A stretch of DNA of 64,000 bases, from the NCBI GenBank assembly GCA_016748015.1, contig JAAOMT010000381.1, positions 40,713 through 104,712 of the forward strand, given 5' to 3'. The notes below the pieces were generated by a model. It was not told the DNA's origin. It made no database searches and was given only the letters and a program-made list of their open reading frames with translations. Each line of letters starts with the position of its first letter. Position 1 is the first letter of the stretch. The DNA comes from Geosiphon pyriformis. Taxonomy: Eukaryota; Glomeromycota; Glomeromycetes; Archaeosporales; Geosiphonaceae. The position numbers and the translations under genes are program-made. Shown here in pieces: positions 47,581-58,867 of the stretch.

Positions 47581-48483
47581 TATTACAAATAATTATTTAG
47601 AGTATTAAAACAAATAACAAACTTATAATTTGGTGCTCAATGGTTAATAATATTGTAAATAAGTACTAAAAATTTTCGAATCTGAAAATTTTGGTTAAGT
47701 TTTTTGTATAATATACAGAAATTTTTTTTTTAGCATAAAAACTAGTTTAATTTAACAGTTGTGCTCTTTTAATAAACTATTCTTAAGTTTTTATCTTTGT
47801 TTTACAGATTTTTTACCAGACTATTTTTGATGTCAATATTTTAATACTTAATTTCATTAATCAATTAGTACATAACACAAAACAAAACAAAATATAAAAA
47901 ATATAAAAAAATATTTAAAAAAATAAAAAGTTTGTATTTTATCAATAACTATAATTAAGAATTATTAATTCAATATAGTTAAATGGTAGATGTTATTAGT
48001 ATAAATTGTTAATGAAATTGAGAAATAACAATTTTAATCTAATAAAAAAAATAAATTAAATTAAATAATAAAATAATAATTTTATTTGATATTTAAATGA
48101 TTTCACTTTAAGATATAGAAAATTATCTTTTAAAAAAAAAGTATATTATAAATATTTATTGTTAACTAACTAAAAATTTGTTTAAGTCTAAATATAAATG
48201 TTTTGAATCTAAATATATAAAATTGAATAGAAAAATAGAATACTTTTTTACTTCTGATATTATTGTTATATATATATAATTTCTGTTATATAAGATCTTA
48301 TATATTCTTATTTTTTTCTATATTAATTTCTAAACTGTGTTTATTTCTAAGCAATATGCCATAATTTTTTAAAAATATGCATATTCTTAAAAATGTGCTT
48401 ATATATTAAGTTCTATTTTTCTATTGGTTTATTCTTCTAATTTATTTTTCCTATTTTTTTGTCCTCTTTTTCTATGTATAATA
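47581..48483 (-). repeat. 5' LTR of D (B type)
   Basis: It starts TATTACAAATAATTATTTAG and ends CTATGTATAATA, 903 bp, paired with 34310-35218. Confidence 0.75.
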
Positions 48484-48920
48484 ATAACTATTAATAAATA
48501 AACATGAATTCAAATAATAAGAAAAAAATAGCATTCATAATAAGAGAAAATAACTTTGAATTTGAAATAATACTATTTGATTTAACTAATATATTTGCTA
48601 TATTTTAATAGTTAATAAAAATTATTTATCCTAATATATTATAAAAATTAATAATTGTTTATTTGAATGATATTAATGTATTTTTAAAAACATTTAATAA
48701 ATATTTACACTATTTATAACAAGTGTTTAAAAAATTAAATTACACTGAATTAAAATTAAATACCAATAAATGTTTTTTTTAAAAAATAAAATTCAAGTTT
48801 TTAGGATATGTAGTTAAAAAAAAGCATTAAAACAAATTCAGATAAAATTAAAAAAGTAAAAAACTTTCTAAAACCAAGAAATTTAACTGAACTTTAAAAC
48901 TTTTTGGAATTAGCTGAATA
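48484..48920 (+). pseudogene. RT of E, second part
   Basis: It continues the RT broken at 34309. An ISLWQ-like stretch decayed to NN, stop, QINKHEF, is followed by the catalytic box VYLNDINVFLKTF (about 48657-48697), a YLDD box with the first Asp read as Asn, then thumb text. Confidence 0.6.
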
Positions 48921-50408
48921 TTATTAATAATTTATACAAAATTTTTTAGCAATTACACAATTACTCTATTAATTTCAGGCCAAGAATACTTAATATAAAT
49001 AAATAAATATATAGCAGTAAGCTTTTAAGATATTAAAATAAAAACTTATATAAGCTCTAATTTTAATATATTTAAATCATAATAAAAAATTTATGTTTGT
49101 ATTAATGTTTTTGAATTAACATTAAAAATAGTATTATTACAAAGAAAATTCAATGAAAAAAACATCTAATAGCATATACTAATAAAAATTTAAGTTCAAT
49201 AAAAAAAAACTATAAAATTTTAATATTAGAATATCTAATAATATATTGAACTGTAATTAAATAAAAAAAATATCTACACTAAAAGTTTAATATTTATATC
49301 AATCATAAAAAATTAATATTACTAACCAAAAAAAAATTAGTTAATAATAGAATTATTAAATAGAAAACTGTACTTTTATTTTTTAAATATAAAATACATT
49401 ATAAAAAAAAAATAGAAATATTAATAGCTTGTTATGAATAAAACAACTATAAGCAAAAAAACCAACAAAATTTAAACAATCTTAAGAATAATAAAAAAAC
49501 AAGAAAGAAAAACAATATTATTTAATATATATTTAGACTCAATAGCAGAATATTTTAATTAAGAATTAATACTAAAAAAAGCTAAGCAGTTATACTATTA
49601 ATTAATATATTTAAACATAAAAAATATAAACAAAGTTATAATATTTGTCAAAGAAAAAAAATAATAAAATCAAGCAAACTATTAAGACCAATTAAAATTA
49701 AACAACTATTTAATAAGATTAAAATCAACTTAATAAAATATTATCAATAACAATTAAAAACAACTAAAATATTGTTGTTATTATAAATTATTTTATCAAA
49801 TAATTAGAAACTAGAATTATATAAAAAGCTAATGCAGAATTAATAGTTAAATTTGTTTATTAAAACTTAAAATATTAATATAAATGTCCAAAAAAACTAT
49901 TATTAAATCAAGAAACTTATTTTGTAAACAGAATATTGACAGAATTAAGCCAAAGATTTAGAGTTAAAAAACTATTGCTATTATTATATTATTTACAGAC
50001 AAATGACTTAATTAAAAAACTTAATAAAAAACTATATAAAACACTAACCAAAATTAGTTAAAAAAACCAAGAAAAATAAAACATATTTATATTATCAATA
50101 CTATTTGTTTATTAGATAATAAAGCAAAATACTGTTTAAATAATACTATTTGAACTAATATATAACAGAAAAAAATATTGCCAATAGAAAAAAAAATTGT
50201 AATATATCTAACAAAACCAATAACAAAAAACATATTTTGGACAATATTGTTAAAACAAACATATAACTTAATAAAAATCTTAAAAAACAAAAGAAAAATA
50301 GCAGCTTACTGTATTAAAAAGTTACAAAAAAAACAAAAAAAAAGACATAATAATTAATTGTTAAACAAATTAGCTAAATTCAAAATTAAGAACAAAATAC
50401 TTTTATAT
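48921..50408 (+). pseudogene. RNase H and integrase of E
   Basis: RNase H is weakly readable near 49090-49260 (YTNKNLSS-type block). Integrase: LFNIYLDSIAEYFN (49518 on), where AEHF is expected; IKIKQLFNKIKINL (Asn for the first catalytic Asp); KKLLLNQETYFVNRILTELSQ (49897 on) for the LLSD block; then NDLIKKLNKKLYKTL for the ERFN block, Glu to Lys. A1 inserted at 50408; the end of integrase is at 57925. Confidence 0.6.
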
Positions 50409-51059
50409 TGTTATGGTTAAAACTTATACTTCTTATTAATTATCACATGTATTAGCCACTAATGTCATATAAATTAGCCATTCTATTTTTAGATAGTAAT
50501 CATTGACTTAGTTATTGACTTGATTATTGACCACTTTTGACACCTATATAAGCAATAAATTTCTTAACTGTAGAAAAGCATGTTCAAAATAATCAAAAAT
50601 AAATAAAATAACAACTTTCATTTCAATTATTCTTTTATTGTTAATTTCCCTTTTCCTACCTTCAAATATTCAAACATCTTGGGATAAAAAATTACTTGTT
50701 GGTTAATTCTTACCCTTTTCCTGAAACGTATAAGTATAGCATTTGAAGATTATTAAATAAAACATGACTAAAGAGCACATTTGATACTTAATATTGAATT
50801 CTAAGAGCACCAACATGAAGCATAGAATTATACTAAGTGTAATCATTTATTAATAGTACAAACTATCTTTCTATCTTCAGATTCCCCAGTTATCTTTGAA
50901 AAGAATAGTAACTGAGATATTTTATAAAACTAATCTCACACATTGAATTTATACTTATTTAATTTGCTCTTTGAAGTTGAATTTTCTTTGATTATTTCCA
51001 TTACTCTACAATCCTGTTTTCCCTTGCTATTTGTTAACTTGTTACTTCAACCCATAACA
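50409..51059 (+). repeat. 5' LTR of A1
   Basis: 651 bp, TGTTATGGTTAAAAC to CCCATAACA. It is shorter than the 3' LTR because it has about three of the 12-bp repeats (50500-50540) where the other has about seven. Confidence 0.9.
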
Positions 51060-51065
51060 TAAAAG

Positions 51066-51083
51066 TAGTGTTTCTTGTAAGGT
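51066..51083 (+). promoter_or_regulatory. Primer-binding site of A1
   Basis: TAGTGTTTCTTGTAAGG, six bases after the LTR. The A2 copy has TGG at the start. Confidence 0.55.
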
Positions 51084-51111
51084 TGTCAAAATTCACCTTG
51101 TTTCTTATTGT

Positions 51112-52655
51112 ATGGGTGATTATTTATACCTGCTACAATCAAAAGAATACTTTAAAGCACACAACAAAAACAATCTAGACTTTATTGAACTCAATCCTTT
51201 GCCCTCTTGCTTGATTTGCTTCTCTATTGAAGATCAATCTAGTAAACAATTCCAAGATTTTTGGAACTGGTTCCTGAATGAGCATTCAGCTAAAACTTAC
51301 ACAGCCTATACAACTTATTACTTTGATCAAGCTTATTTTGAAGACAATTTTAAAAAAAAAAACAACAGCATCAATCAACTTTTATACTCTACAACTTTTG
51401 AACAACAGCTTCCTGATTCCGAATATCTAAATCATCAAATCCACATTTGGATTGCTGCCCATTAAGCAATTGAAACTCTTTTTAAAACAGAAAAAAAAAG
51501 CTACCAAACTGCCTCTGTTTTTGACCTTTTATCAAGTAAATTAGACTCATTTACACAAACAGTTATCCCTGAACCAATGGCTAATGACCCCATGCAAGCA
51601 AACATTTTGGCCACCCTCCAAGGTATACAAACTGCTCTAGAAAGAAGAAACAATACTTTACTACTACTATTTAGAGGTGATACACAAGATCCAATTGAAT
51701 GGTTGGATGATTTTGAGAGAGCTACTACAGCCAACTAATATGATGAAAAATACAAGTTCCAAATTGTTGGTGGCTATTTCCAAGACTTTTCTGCTATCTG
51801 GTTCTCACAAAAAACAGATGCCAATGCTTAACACCAAATAATTAGATGAACACCAACCAATGCTAGAGAAGAAAATACCTCTTTTACTACTTGGTTTAAG
51901 ACCAAGTTAAGAATTCCAATATTAATATCCAAATGGCATATGGAATTGGAAAAAAGAACCCAAGGTCCTGAAAAAGTAGTGACTGAATATGCCAAAGCTA
52001 TCAGAAAGCTAATCAAATATATAGACTCTGGGAGAAACTGGACAGAAAAGCAAAAGATTTATTCCTTCATAAAAGGATTAAGAACTGATCATATGCTTTT
52101 TGGCCTCTCTTGGCTTTAAAAGACAACTTAACAATAGACATAGCTATTGAACTGGCACAAAGAATTGAAGATAACCAAAGAATGTATTTGGGATTCACAC
52201 TTCCAGTTTTTGCTTCTGCTCTTGCCATGGCTCTAGCTCCATAAATGGCTGCTGTCTCTTTTGCTGCCCAAACTCAAAACCCAAATGAATAGTTAATAGA
52301 TAGACTCATAGCTAATCTTGTCCAGTTACTAGAACCCTTAGCCCAAGCTGTCAGAGAAAATCAACAACCCTAAAAACCCAAATTTGAACCCTGTTTTAAT
52401 CAACTCCAGCAACTTCTATATCAAAGACAACAAAATTGTGGCCCATCTGTGTGTTACCACTGTGGATTAACTGAATATTTCTCCAGAGATTGTAACAATC
52501 TTCTCTTGCCTCCTCTAGCTCCTAAAAACAATAACAATCAAAACAACAAAACCATCAACAACAATGTCCCCAATCAAAAACCCAATCATGCTAACATCAA
52601 TTTTTTTGGAGAGAATCCCTTAGTTGAAGCCACTGTTTATCAATCTTTAAACTGA
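51112..52655 (+). pseudogene. Gag of A1
   Basis: It starts at ATG 51112 (MGDYLYLLQSKEYFKAHNKN). A TAA at 51463 in place of a Gln codon interrupts; the same frame then reads FLLSSKL-type text and PIEWLDDFERATTAN, FQIVGGYFQDFSAIWFSQKT (51690-51825), the capsid region, and YAKAIRKLIKYIDSGRNWTE. A frame change lies near 52115. The next frame reads IAIELAQRIEDNQRMYLGF and ends with the zinc knuckle CYHCGLTEYFSRDC (52449-52493), in which Gly-His became Glu-Tyr by G-to-A and C-to-T. The last stop is TGA at 52653. It would form the particle and bind element RNA. Confidence 0.85.
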
Positions 52656-53430
52656 TAAGCTCCAAAGGGTGAAAGTGCAAGCCAACCAGAAGAAAACTTC
52701 TTTTACATTTTTAACCTAACAGATAATGACCATGATATAGATAAACTGACAATTAACACCTCTGACTTAACAAGAAAGAAAAAGAAAGCCAAGGTTGATT
52801 TCATTCTAAATTCCAACAAAGTCTCAACTTCTACTGCTGACAACAATAAGCTACCAAAGACTAAAGTTTTTAAAAATCCTCCAAAGTTGGAATCTCCAGA
52901 AATAGTACAAAAATCTGGCCTCTATTCTGTTGTCAAAGATCTCATGGAAATCCCAGCACACATTACATTTGGCCAACTAATAACCCATCTACAGTTCAGA
53001 AAAAATCTTTACAAGTTCTTAATACCAAAGAAAAAAACACCAAAAACCAACAAGCACTCTTGTTAAGCTGGACTTGCTAACAACAGCAATGTCACCTCTC
53101 TGATTTGTAAAGTCCAAGTGGCTGGCTACTTCATTGATTTGATCTTAGACGATAAATTATCTGTCAGTGTAATTGCCAAACACTTTCTGGAAGTCATTGG
53201 AAGAAAAATTAATGAACCTTTTACCCAGTCTATGACCAATGTACATAGTAACAAAAAGAAAGATCTAGGTATAGCCAAAGCTGTTTCTGTTTGCATCAAT
53301 AGTATTAGCATTAAAACAGATATGGAAGTATCTAAAGCAAAAAAATATACCATCATTGTTGGTAATGAATGGCTTAAGAAAGCCAAAGCACTACTTAACT
53401 ATGAACTGTATAAACTGATGTGGTAAAAAA
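52656..53430 (+). pseudogene. Retropepsin region of A1
   Basis: The pre-protease text (NDHDIDKLTINTSDLTRKKK) is readable from about 52725. The open stretch 53118-53426 holds the protease: AGYFIDLILDDKLSVSVIAK, with the first Asp kept but the next two residues changed from the usual Ser/Thr-Gly, then HFLEVIGRKINEPFTQSM and VSKAKKYTIIVGNEWLKKAK. It ends at a TAA after MW. A start codon is not expected, because this is inside a polyprotein. Confidence 0.75.
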
Positions 53431-53724
53431 CCCATTGTGGTTAAATGCTGTCATTAGACAACTCCTCTAGCAACCAAACAGAACTAAGAAGAAGAACAAT
53501 CAAATGAATCAGATAATGATGAGAGTGATGATAAAGATCAAAAAGAACCAAAAGAAACTGCTGAACTTGCCTATACTATCTTCACCAGCAATAACAAGCC
53601 ACTGGACAATGTTAAAGTTAACAAAAAAAAATCATGGTAAATGGCAAGCTAATCTGCTGGCCCTATTATGATATCCTTAGAAGAACTTTTAATAAAAAAC
53701 CTAGCAAGAAAGCCAAATACAGTT

Positions 53725-53815
53725 ATTAGTGACATGGCCTTTGTGCATGATACTGGTATAATAAATCTTTGTATTTACCAAGTAATGAATGCAAATTCTG
53801 CCTGATCTATTACAA
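53725..53815 (+). pseudogene. Cys-rich segment between protease and RT of A1
   Basis: It reads WHGLCA, stop, YWYNKSLYLPSNECKFC, then LIYYKDWESISLI. Combined with A2 (27060-26965, minus) the ancestral pattern looks like C-x2-C-x-C-x10-13-C-x2-C. It could be a zinc ribbon. It is followed by an acidic region (EELKEVQKSFENKLPKIQ) leading to RT. Confidence 0.5.
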
Positions 53816-53989
53816 AGATTGGGAATCAATTAGCTTGATACCTCAAGAAGAACTTAAAGAAGTACAAAAGTCTTTTGAGAATAAACTACCTAAAATTCAA
53901 TTACTAGTTATAGAACAAAGAGAACCTTCTCTTAAAGAAAAAAAGTGGATATTGAAAATCTGTTAGCCAGAAATAGTTCAGTTATCTTA

Positions 53990-54860
53990 AAAAAAAGTGA
54001 TACCCCTAGACAAACCCATGTGATACAACACACCATTACTACAAAAAAATTCATCCCATCCATTTGAAGCCTTATCAATCCAATCAATGTAATGATAAGT
54101 TTATCAAGAAAGAAATAAACCAGATGAAAGATCTTGGATTCATACAAAAAACCAAGAGTAAATGGGCTTTTCCAGTTGTAGTGGTATTTAAGAAAGATAG
54201 AACTCTACACTTCTGTGTTGACTACTGCCAATTAAATGCCATCACTGTAAGAGACATGTACTCATTTCCCAAAATTGATGCAATGCTAGATAAATTCAAT
54301 AGTGCTGCTTTCTTTTCAATTATTGATTTAACTGCTGGATTTTGGCAAGTAGAAATAGATCCAGAAAGCAAAAAGAAAACTGCTTTCATCACCAAGTATG
54401 GCACCTATAAATTCACAGTTATGTCTTTTGGTCTCACCAATACTCCTCTCATCTTTTAATGCCTAATGGATAAAGTGTTTGAATTAGTAAAAAAAAACTT
54501 TGTTCTGGTTTACTTGGATGACATAATGGTATATTCAAAAACCTGGGATGAACACCTTGAACATTTACAAAAGATTTTTGACCTGCTCAAAAATGCTGGC
54601 CTCAAGATCAACTTAATTAAATCTTTTTTTGGATGCCAATTCACCCAATTTCTTGGTCATCTTATTACAAAAAATAGAATCTTCCCTAATCCAACTAAAA
54701 TTGAAAAAGTTCAGAACATTAAACAACCAATAAATGTTCTTGAACTATGCTTTTTTCTTGGTTTGGCCTTTTACTATCACAAATTTATCAAGGATTTCTC
54801 CAAAATTGCTTTTTCTCTCAATCAGCTACTCAGAAAAAATGTCAATTATTACTGGGGCAC
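53990..54860 (+). pseudogene. Reverse transcriptase of A1
   Basis: Two open stretches (54064-54459 and 54466-55104) are separated only by TAA at 54457, which replaces a Gln codon. Fingers and palm: MKPYQSNQCNDKFIKKEINQ, KWAFPVVVVFKKDRTLHFCV, DYCQLNAITVRDMYSFPKID, FFSIIDLTAGFWQVEIDPES and FGLTNTPLIF. The catalytic box LVYLDDIMVYSK (54505-54540) is intact, the only intact one in the window. It continues HLEHLQKIFDLLKNAGLKIN and FLGHLITKNRI in the thumb. Confidence 0.85.
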
Positions 54861-55320
54861 TCATCAACAAAAAGCTTTTGAAATTCTAAAAAAAAAACTT
54901 GTTACTGAACTAATCTTCAAACAACCTGATTTGGACCAATTTTTTATCCTCCACACTAATGTATCTGGCTATGGACTTGGTGCTGTCCTTTCACAAAAAG
55001 ATGAAAATAGCAGAAAACATGCCATAGCATATGTCAGTAGATCTCTTACACCAGCAGAAAAAAACTATTCAGTTACTAAACAAAAATGTTTAGCAGTAGT
55101 TTAGATTATTAACTACTGGGATTAATATCTTCTTGGTGCAAAATTCTTGATAACAGATCATCAAGCCTTGGTTTGGCTGTGCAATAAAAAGAAGCTGGAA
55201 CATAAATGAATAACTTGCTAGATACTCCTTCATAAAACATAATAATAGACTTGGACAACTACTCTGCCTTAATGGAATTTTTGGGTAAAGGACAATACTC
55301 ACTAGAATACACTCAACAGT
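54861..55320 (+). pseudogene. RNase H of A1
   Basis: FILHTNVSGYGLGAVLSQKD (54943-55002), with Asn in place of the first catalytic Asp; YVSRSLTPAEKNYSVTKQKC (55030-55090), where the catalytic Glu of the TE-E-LA block reads Lys; a stop after LAVV; then FLITDHQALVWLCNKKK (55145 on), keeping the Asp of TDH. Further stops follow to the integrase. Confidence 0.8.
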
Positions 55321-55331
55321 AAAGAGAACAT

Positions 55332-56510
55332 TTGTGCAAACAATCAAATTTCTATTTGATCTGCCAAAACCAATTATATAAAAGAAACAGAAAAGATTTT
55401 AACCACTCCCAAAAAGTCATCAGATTTAAAGAAAGAGAAATTGTAATATATAACATGCACACTGACCCATTAGCTGAACACTTTGAAAAAACAAAAACAA
55501 TTCAGAAAACTTTAGCTTGCTACTATTGGTCTACCTTGGAAAAAGACATTGCTAAATACATTAAAATCTGTGACATCTGTCAGAGAAGAAGCAAACTCAA
55601 TTGCAAAAAAAATATCCATTCAATCTCTATTGATCAACCATTTAACAAAATTAGTATAGATGTTGTTAAACTTTTAACAATAACTCCTAATGGTAACAGA
55701 TATATTATCACAGCTACCGACTATCTTACAAAGTGAGTAGAAGCAAGAGCCACTCCAGACCAAATAGCAGTCTCAATAGCCAACTTCATTTATGAAGATA
55801 TTATTTGCCATTATGGCTGCCCCAAAGAACTTTTATCTGATAAAAAAAAAGCTTTTCTTAGTACACTGGTTGAAAAACTTTGCAGAAAAATGGGAATACA
55901 TTACAAACTTTCTTCTTTTTATCATCCCCAAACAAATGGTCTAGTAAAACGTTTTAATAGAACATTATGTAAAACTTTAGCCAAAACCAGTGAAGAAACA
56001 AACTTATAGGACAAAGTACTGCCTTTAGCTTTATTTGCTTATAGAACTGTGAATCATGACATAACAAGTTATGAACCTTTTTATCTGCTCTATGGGTGCA
56101 TGACAACACTATCAATAGAAACTAACATTGAAACAATATTCTTTGAAGAGATCACAATAGGAAATTACAAAGACATTTTGCAAAGAAGACTTAATACCAT
56201 TTTTAACTCCTTGATAGAAGCATGAATAATTGCTTTTGAAAAGATAAAATAGTTTCAAGAAAAGCTTAAGAAAAAGAAAACCTATAAAACATTTTCTTTA
56301 AGTGTTGGTAACTTGGTATTAAAATATTGTTAGACAGAAACAATGTCTATGGTAATAAATTCTCTAGCTGGTAGAAAAGACTTTTTATAGTCAACAAAGT
56401 TTTGAACAATGGTTCTTATATTCTTCAAAATCAATCTGGAACAATCTTCAATGATTGTTCTGTTTATGATACACAACTCAAGAAATATCATAAATGATCT
56501 GATTGGTTGT
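55332..56510 (+). pseudogene. Integrase of A1
   Basis: The N-terminal HHCC region is intact: AEHF at about 55476 and ICDICQRR at about 55566. The core has ISIDVVKLLT (first Asp kept) and, after a TGA at 55734 in place of Trp, IANFIYEDIICHYGCPKELL, then SDKKKAFLSTL (second Asp kept). NGLVKRFNRTLCKTL (55936 on) has Lys in place of the catalytic Glu. The DNA-binding tail continues ALFAYRTVNHDITSYEPFYL, then GNLVLKY, with later frame changes to about 56510. Confidence 0.85.
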
Positions 56511-56613
56511 CTGTTGTGGTAATACCAACTCAATTGATTAGCAAAAATCAAGTATAAATAAATACACCATTCCCAAAACAGAGGTATCTTCAATCAACAT
56601 AAACAATTATTTT

Positions 56614-57255
56614 TTGGATCAAAACATTCAAAATGCCTTCTATATTCTTTATAAGTATAGGATCAAAAACTATCTAAATGCTATTTTGACCATTGGAAAA
56701 CAGATTACTATAATTAATAGCAGTAGAATACATACTGTTATCAGACCAAAAAAAACTATTACCAGAAAAAAAAAAATTGGTAGCAAAATGGATAAATATC
56801 TATTGGAAAATATAATAGCAGTTATATTCTTATCTTCCAGCATAATTGAAAAAACACTCCAAAAAATCTTATCTATAGACAAAAACTTGTCATATAAAAG
56901 ACAATTAGAACTCTATGGTTGTCTTGGTAAAATCATAGAAGATATGAAACTCATGAAGAAAACAACTTTAGAGATACAGGCAGAAATTTTGGGCATTATA
57001 TAGTTAGATGTTCCAAGAGTTTTAACTATTGCTAAAAGAGCCAAAACTTTAATACAAAGATTTGGTTTCTTGAATACAAAATTCATTTTGTCTCAAGTAT
57101 TATATACCTTATCCACAAAAGACTTCAACAAACTAGTTAGCTTTGAGTTAGATAAAACTTTTCAAATACATTATCCCATGAATAGCTTGATTTTGCTGGA
57201 GCTCAATCTCTTTGGAAAGAATAATGTTATGATTGAAACTTATACTTCTTATTAA
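56614..57255 (+). pseudogene. Conserved ORF after integrase in A1, unknown function
   Basis: One frame spans 56614-57255 with TAG at 57001 and reads on past it (LDVPRVLTIAKRAKTLIQRF). The first part has a basic patch (RPKKTITRKKKIGSKMDK) and a segment rich in Leu/Ile/Glu/Lys (IIEKTLQKILSIDKNLSYKR) that may form a coiled coil; the second part includes LYTLSTKDFNKLVSFELDKT. The frame ends inside the 3' LTR (stop at 57253-57255). A2 carries the same ORF. It has no signal peptide or clear membrane segment, so an envelope-type role is not supported. I do not recognise it. Confidence 0.55.
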
Positions 57256-57924
57256 TTATCACATGTATTAGTCATTGATGTCATATAAATTAGCCACTCT
57301 ATTTTTAAATAGTAATCATTGACCTGATCAATAACCTGATCATTGACCTGACCATTAATCTGATCATTAACCTAGTTATTGACCTGATCATTCACCACTT
57401 TTAACAGCTATATAAGTGATGAATCTCTTAGCTGTAAAAAAGCATGTTCAAAATAATCAAGAATAAATAAAATAACAACTTTCATCTCAATCATTCTCTT
57501 ATCACTAATTTTCCTTTTTCTATCTTCAAGTATCTAAACATCTTGGGATAAAAAATTACTTGTTGGTTAATTCTTACCCTTTTCTTAAAATGTATAAGTG
57601 TAGTATTTGAAGATTATTGAATAAAACGTGACTAAAAAGCACATTCGATACTTGATATTAAATTCTAAGAGTGCCAACATGAGGCATAGAATTATACTAA
57701 GTGTGATCATTTGTTAACAGTATAAACTATCTTTTTATCTTCAAATTCCCTAGTTACTTTTTGAAAAGAATAGCAATTGAGATATTTTATAAAACTAATC
57801 TTACACATTGAATCCATACTTATTCAATTTGTTCTTTAAAGTTGAATTCTCTTTGATTATTTCCATTACTCTACAATCCTGTTCTTCCTTGCTATCTGTT
57901 AGCTTATTACTTCAACCCATAACA
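57225..57924 (+). repeat. 3' LTR of A1
   Basis: 700 bp, TGTTATGATTGAAAC to CCCATAACA, preceded by a short purine-rich stretch (GGAAAGAATAA). It contains about seven copies of a unit close to GACCTGATCATT at 57319-57392. In the stretches compared by eye, differences from the 5' LTR are transitions apart from the repeat-number change. Confidence 0.9.
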
Positions 57925-58250
57925 ATATTATACAAAAACAGAAAAAAAATAGAATAAAAAATTTGATCCAAAATAGGATAAGTTATTTTATATTAAAAAA
58001 ATATTTAAAAAATATATTATATAAACTGCAACTAAAAAACAAAATTTTAACCAAAGTAGTACATAGAAATTAACTAAAGTTATATTATAGTAAAACATTA
58101 ATAAACTTTAATATATTACAGTTAAAAGCACAAAAGATACTAATTAAACCAAATAAAATTTTACAAAATTTAAAACCAGTTGTTATTATTAAAGCCAACA
58201 TATTACAAAACTGAAAATTGTTATAAATATAATTAAAACACACAAAAAAA
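57925..58250 (+). pseudogene. C-terminal end of E integrase
   Basis: It continues the sequence broken at 50408: the text after A1 (about 57928-58000) parallels C integrase at 23455-23530, including the equivalents of NRKF-..W-HFIF, and 58140-58200 parallels the LINPEDIL-NLEPIVIIK end of C. Confidence 0.6.
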
Positions 58251-58867
58251 AAGCAATAAATAAAAATAATAAATAAAATACATACAACAGCGCAATAGTT
58301 ATTTTAAATATTAAAAACAAAAAATTTAAACATAAAAATAACAGTTAACAAACAAAAAATTTGTTATAAAAACATTTAAAAAACAAAACAATTAAAAAAA
58401 CTTTATATAGTAAAATACAAAAACAAAAAAATAATTATATTAAAAAACTTATTAAAAAAGTAAAAAAAACTTTTAAAAATTTAATAATAAATGTTCAATA
58501 AAAAGTATTAATAAAAAAAAACTAAAAAACTTGGAAAAAACAATTTTTAATAGTATATTGCTATTATTACTTAAAACAATAGCTAAATATTTAGATATTA
58601 TATATTAATAACTTTAAACAAATGTTTAATAAACAAATAATACAACAAATAGAATATTTTATTAGAAAAACAACTTAATAACCTATGTAAAAACAATTTA
58701 TAAATACAAAAAAATATTATTATACTTAGTTATAAAAAATATAATAGTAAATTAAATGAAAAAAATAATTAATTTACAATTTAAAAAACTAAAAACAAAA
58801 GTTTTCAAAACTATAATAGAAAAAAACTTAGAAAATTTTAACAGAATTTAATATTAAAAAAAAATAT
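58251..58867 (+). other. Element E post-integrase region
   Basis: A/T-rich, stop-filled, with no motif recognised. It ends in an A-rich tract (58855-58867) at the position of the polypurine tract of D and F. Confidence 0.4.

Larger units (their letters stand above)
34310..48483 (-). mobile_element. Ty3/gypsy element D, minus strand, interrupted by F
   Basis: LTRs are 34310-35218 (3') and 47581-48483 (5'), with a purine tract next to the first and a primer site next to the second, both on the minus strand. The flanks are ATAG and ATAA, a 4-bp target duplication apart from one G/A change. Net length is about 9.65 kb after removing F. Order on the minus strand: gag, protease, linker, dUTPase-like domain, RT, RNase H, integrase. 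Text on the two sides of F (39464 and 43986) is collinear with element E at about 32870-33000. Confidence 0.75.
50409..57924 (+). mobile_element. Ty3/gypsy element A1, best preserved
   Basis: 7516 bp with both LTRs, perfect 7-bp inverted LTR ends TGTTATG/CATAACA and a 4-bp target duplication ATAT (50405-50408 and 57925-57928). All domains are recognisable in order: gag, protease, Cys-rich segment, RT, RNase H, integrase, extra ORF. Compared with the other copies it has few stops, so it is probably the latest LTR-element insertion. Even so, gag, RT, RNase H and integrase frames are each broken. Confidence 0.9.

Noticed and set aside
51501-51734. Minus-strand open frame within A1 gag
   Set aside because: It is antisense to a well-supported gag frame and has no domain. 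The same applies to the minus-strand frames at 51828, 53126, 54222, 55090, 56330 and 56670.
56614-57255. Envelope gene in the A group
   Set aside because: It lies in the right place, but there is no signal peptide, membrane anchor or glycosylation-rich ectodomain.
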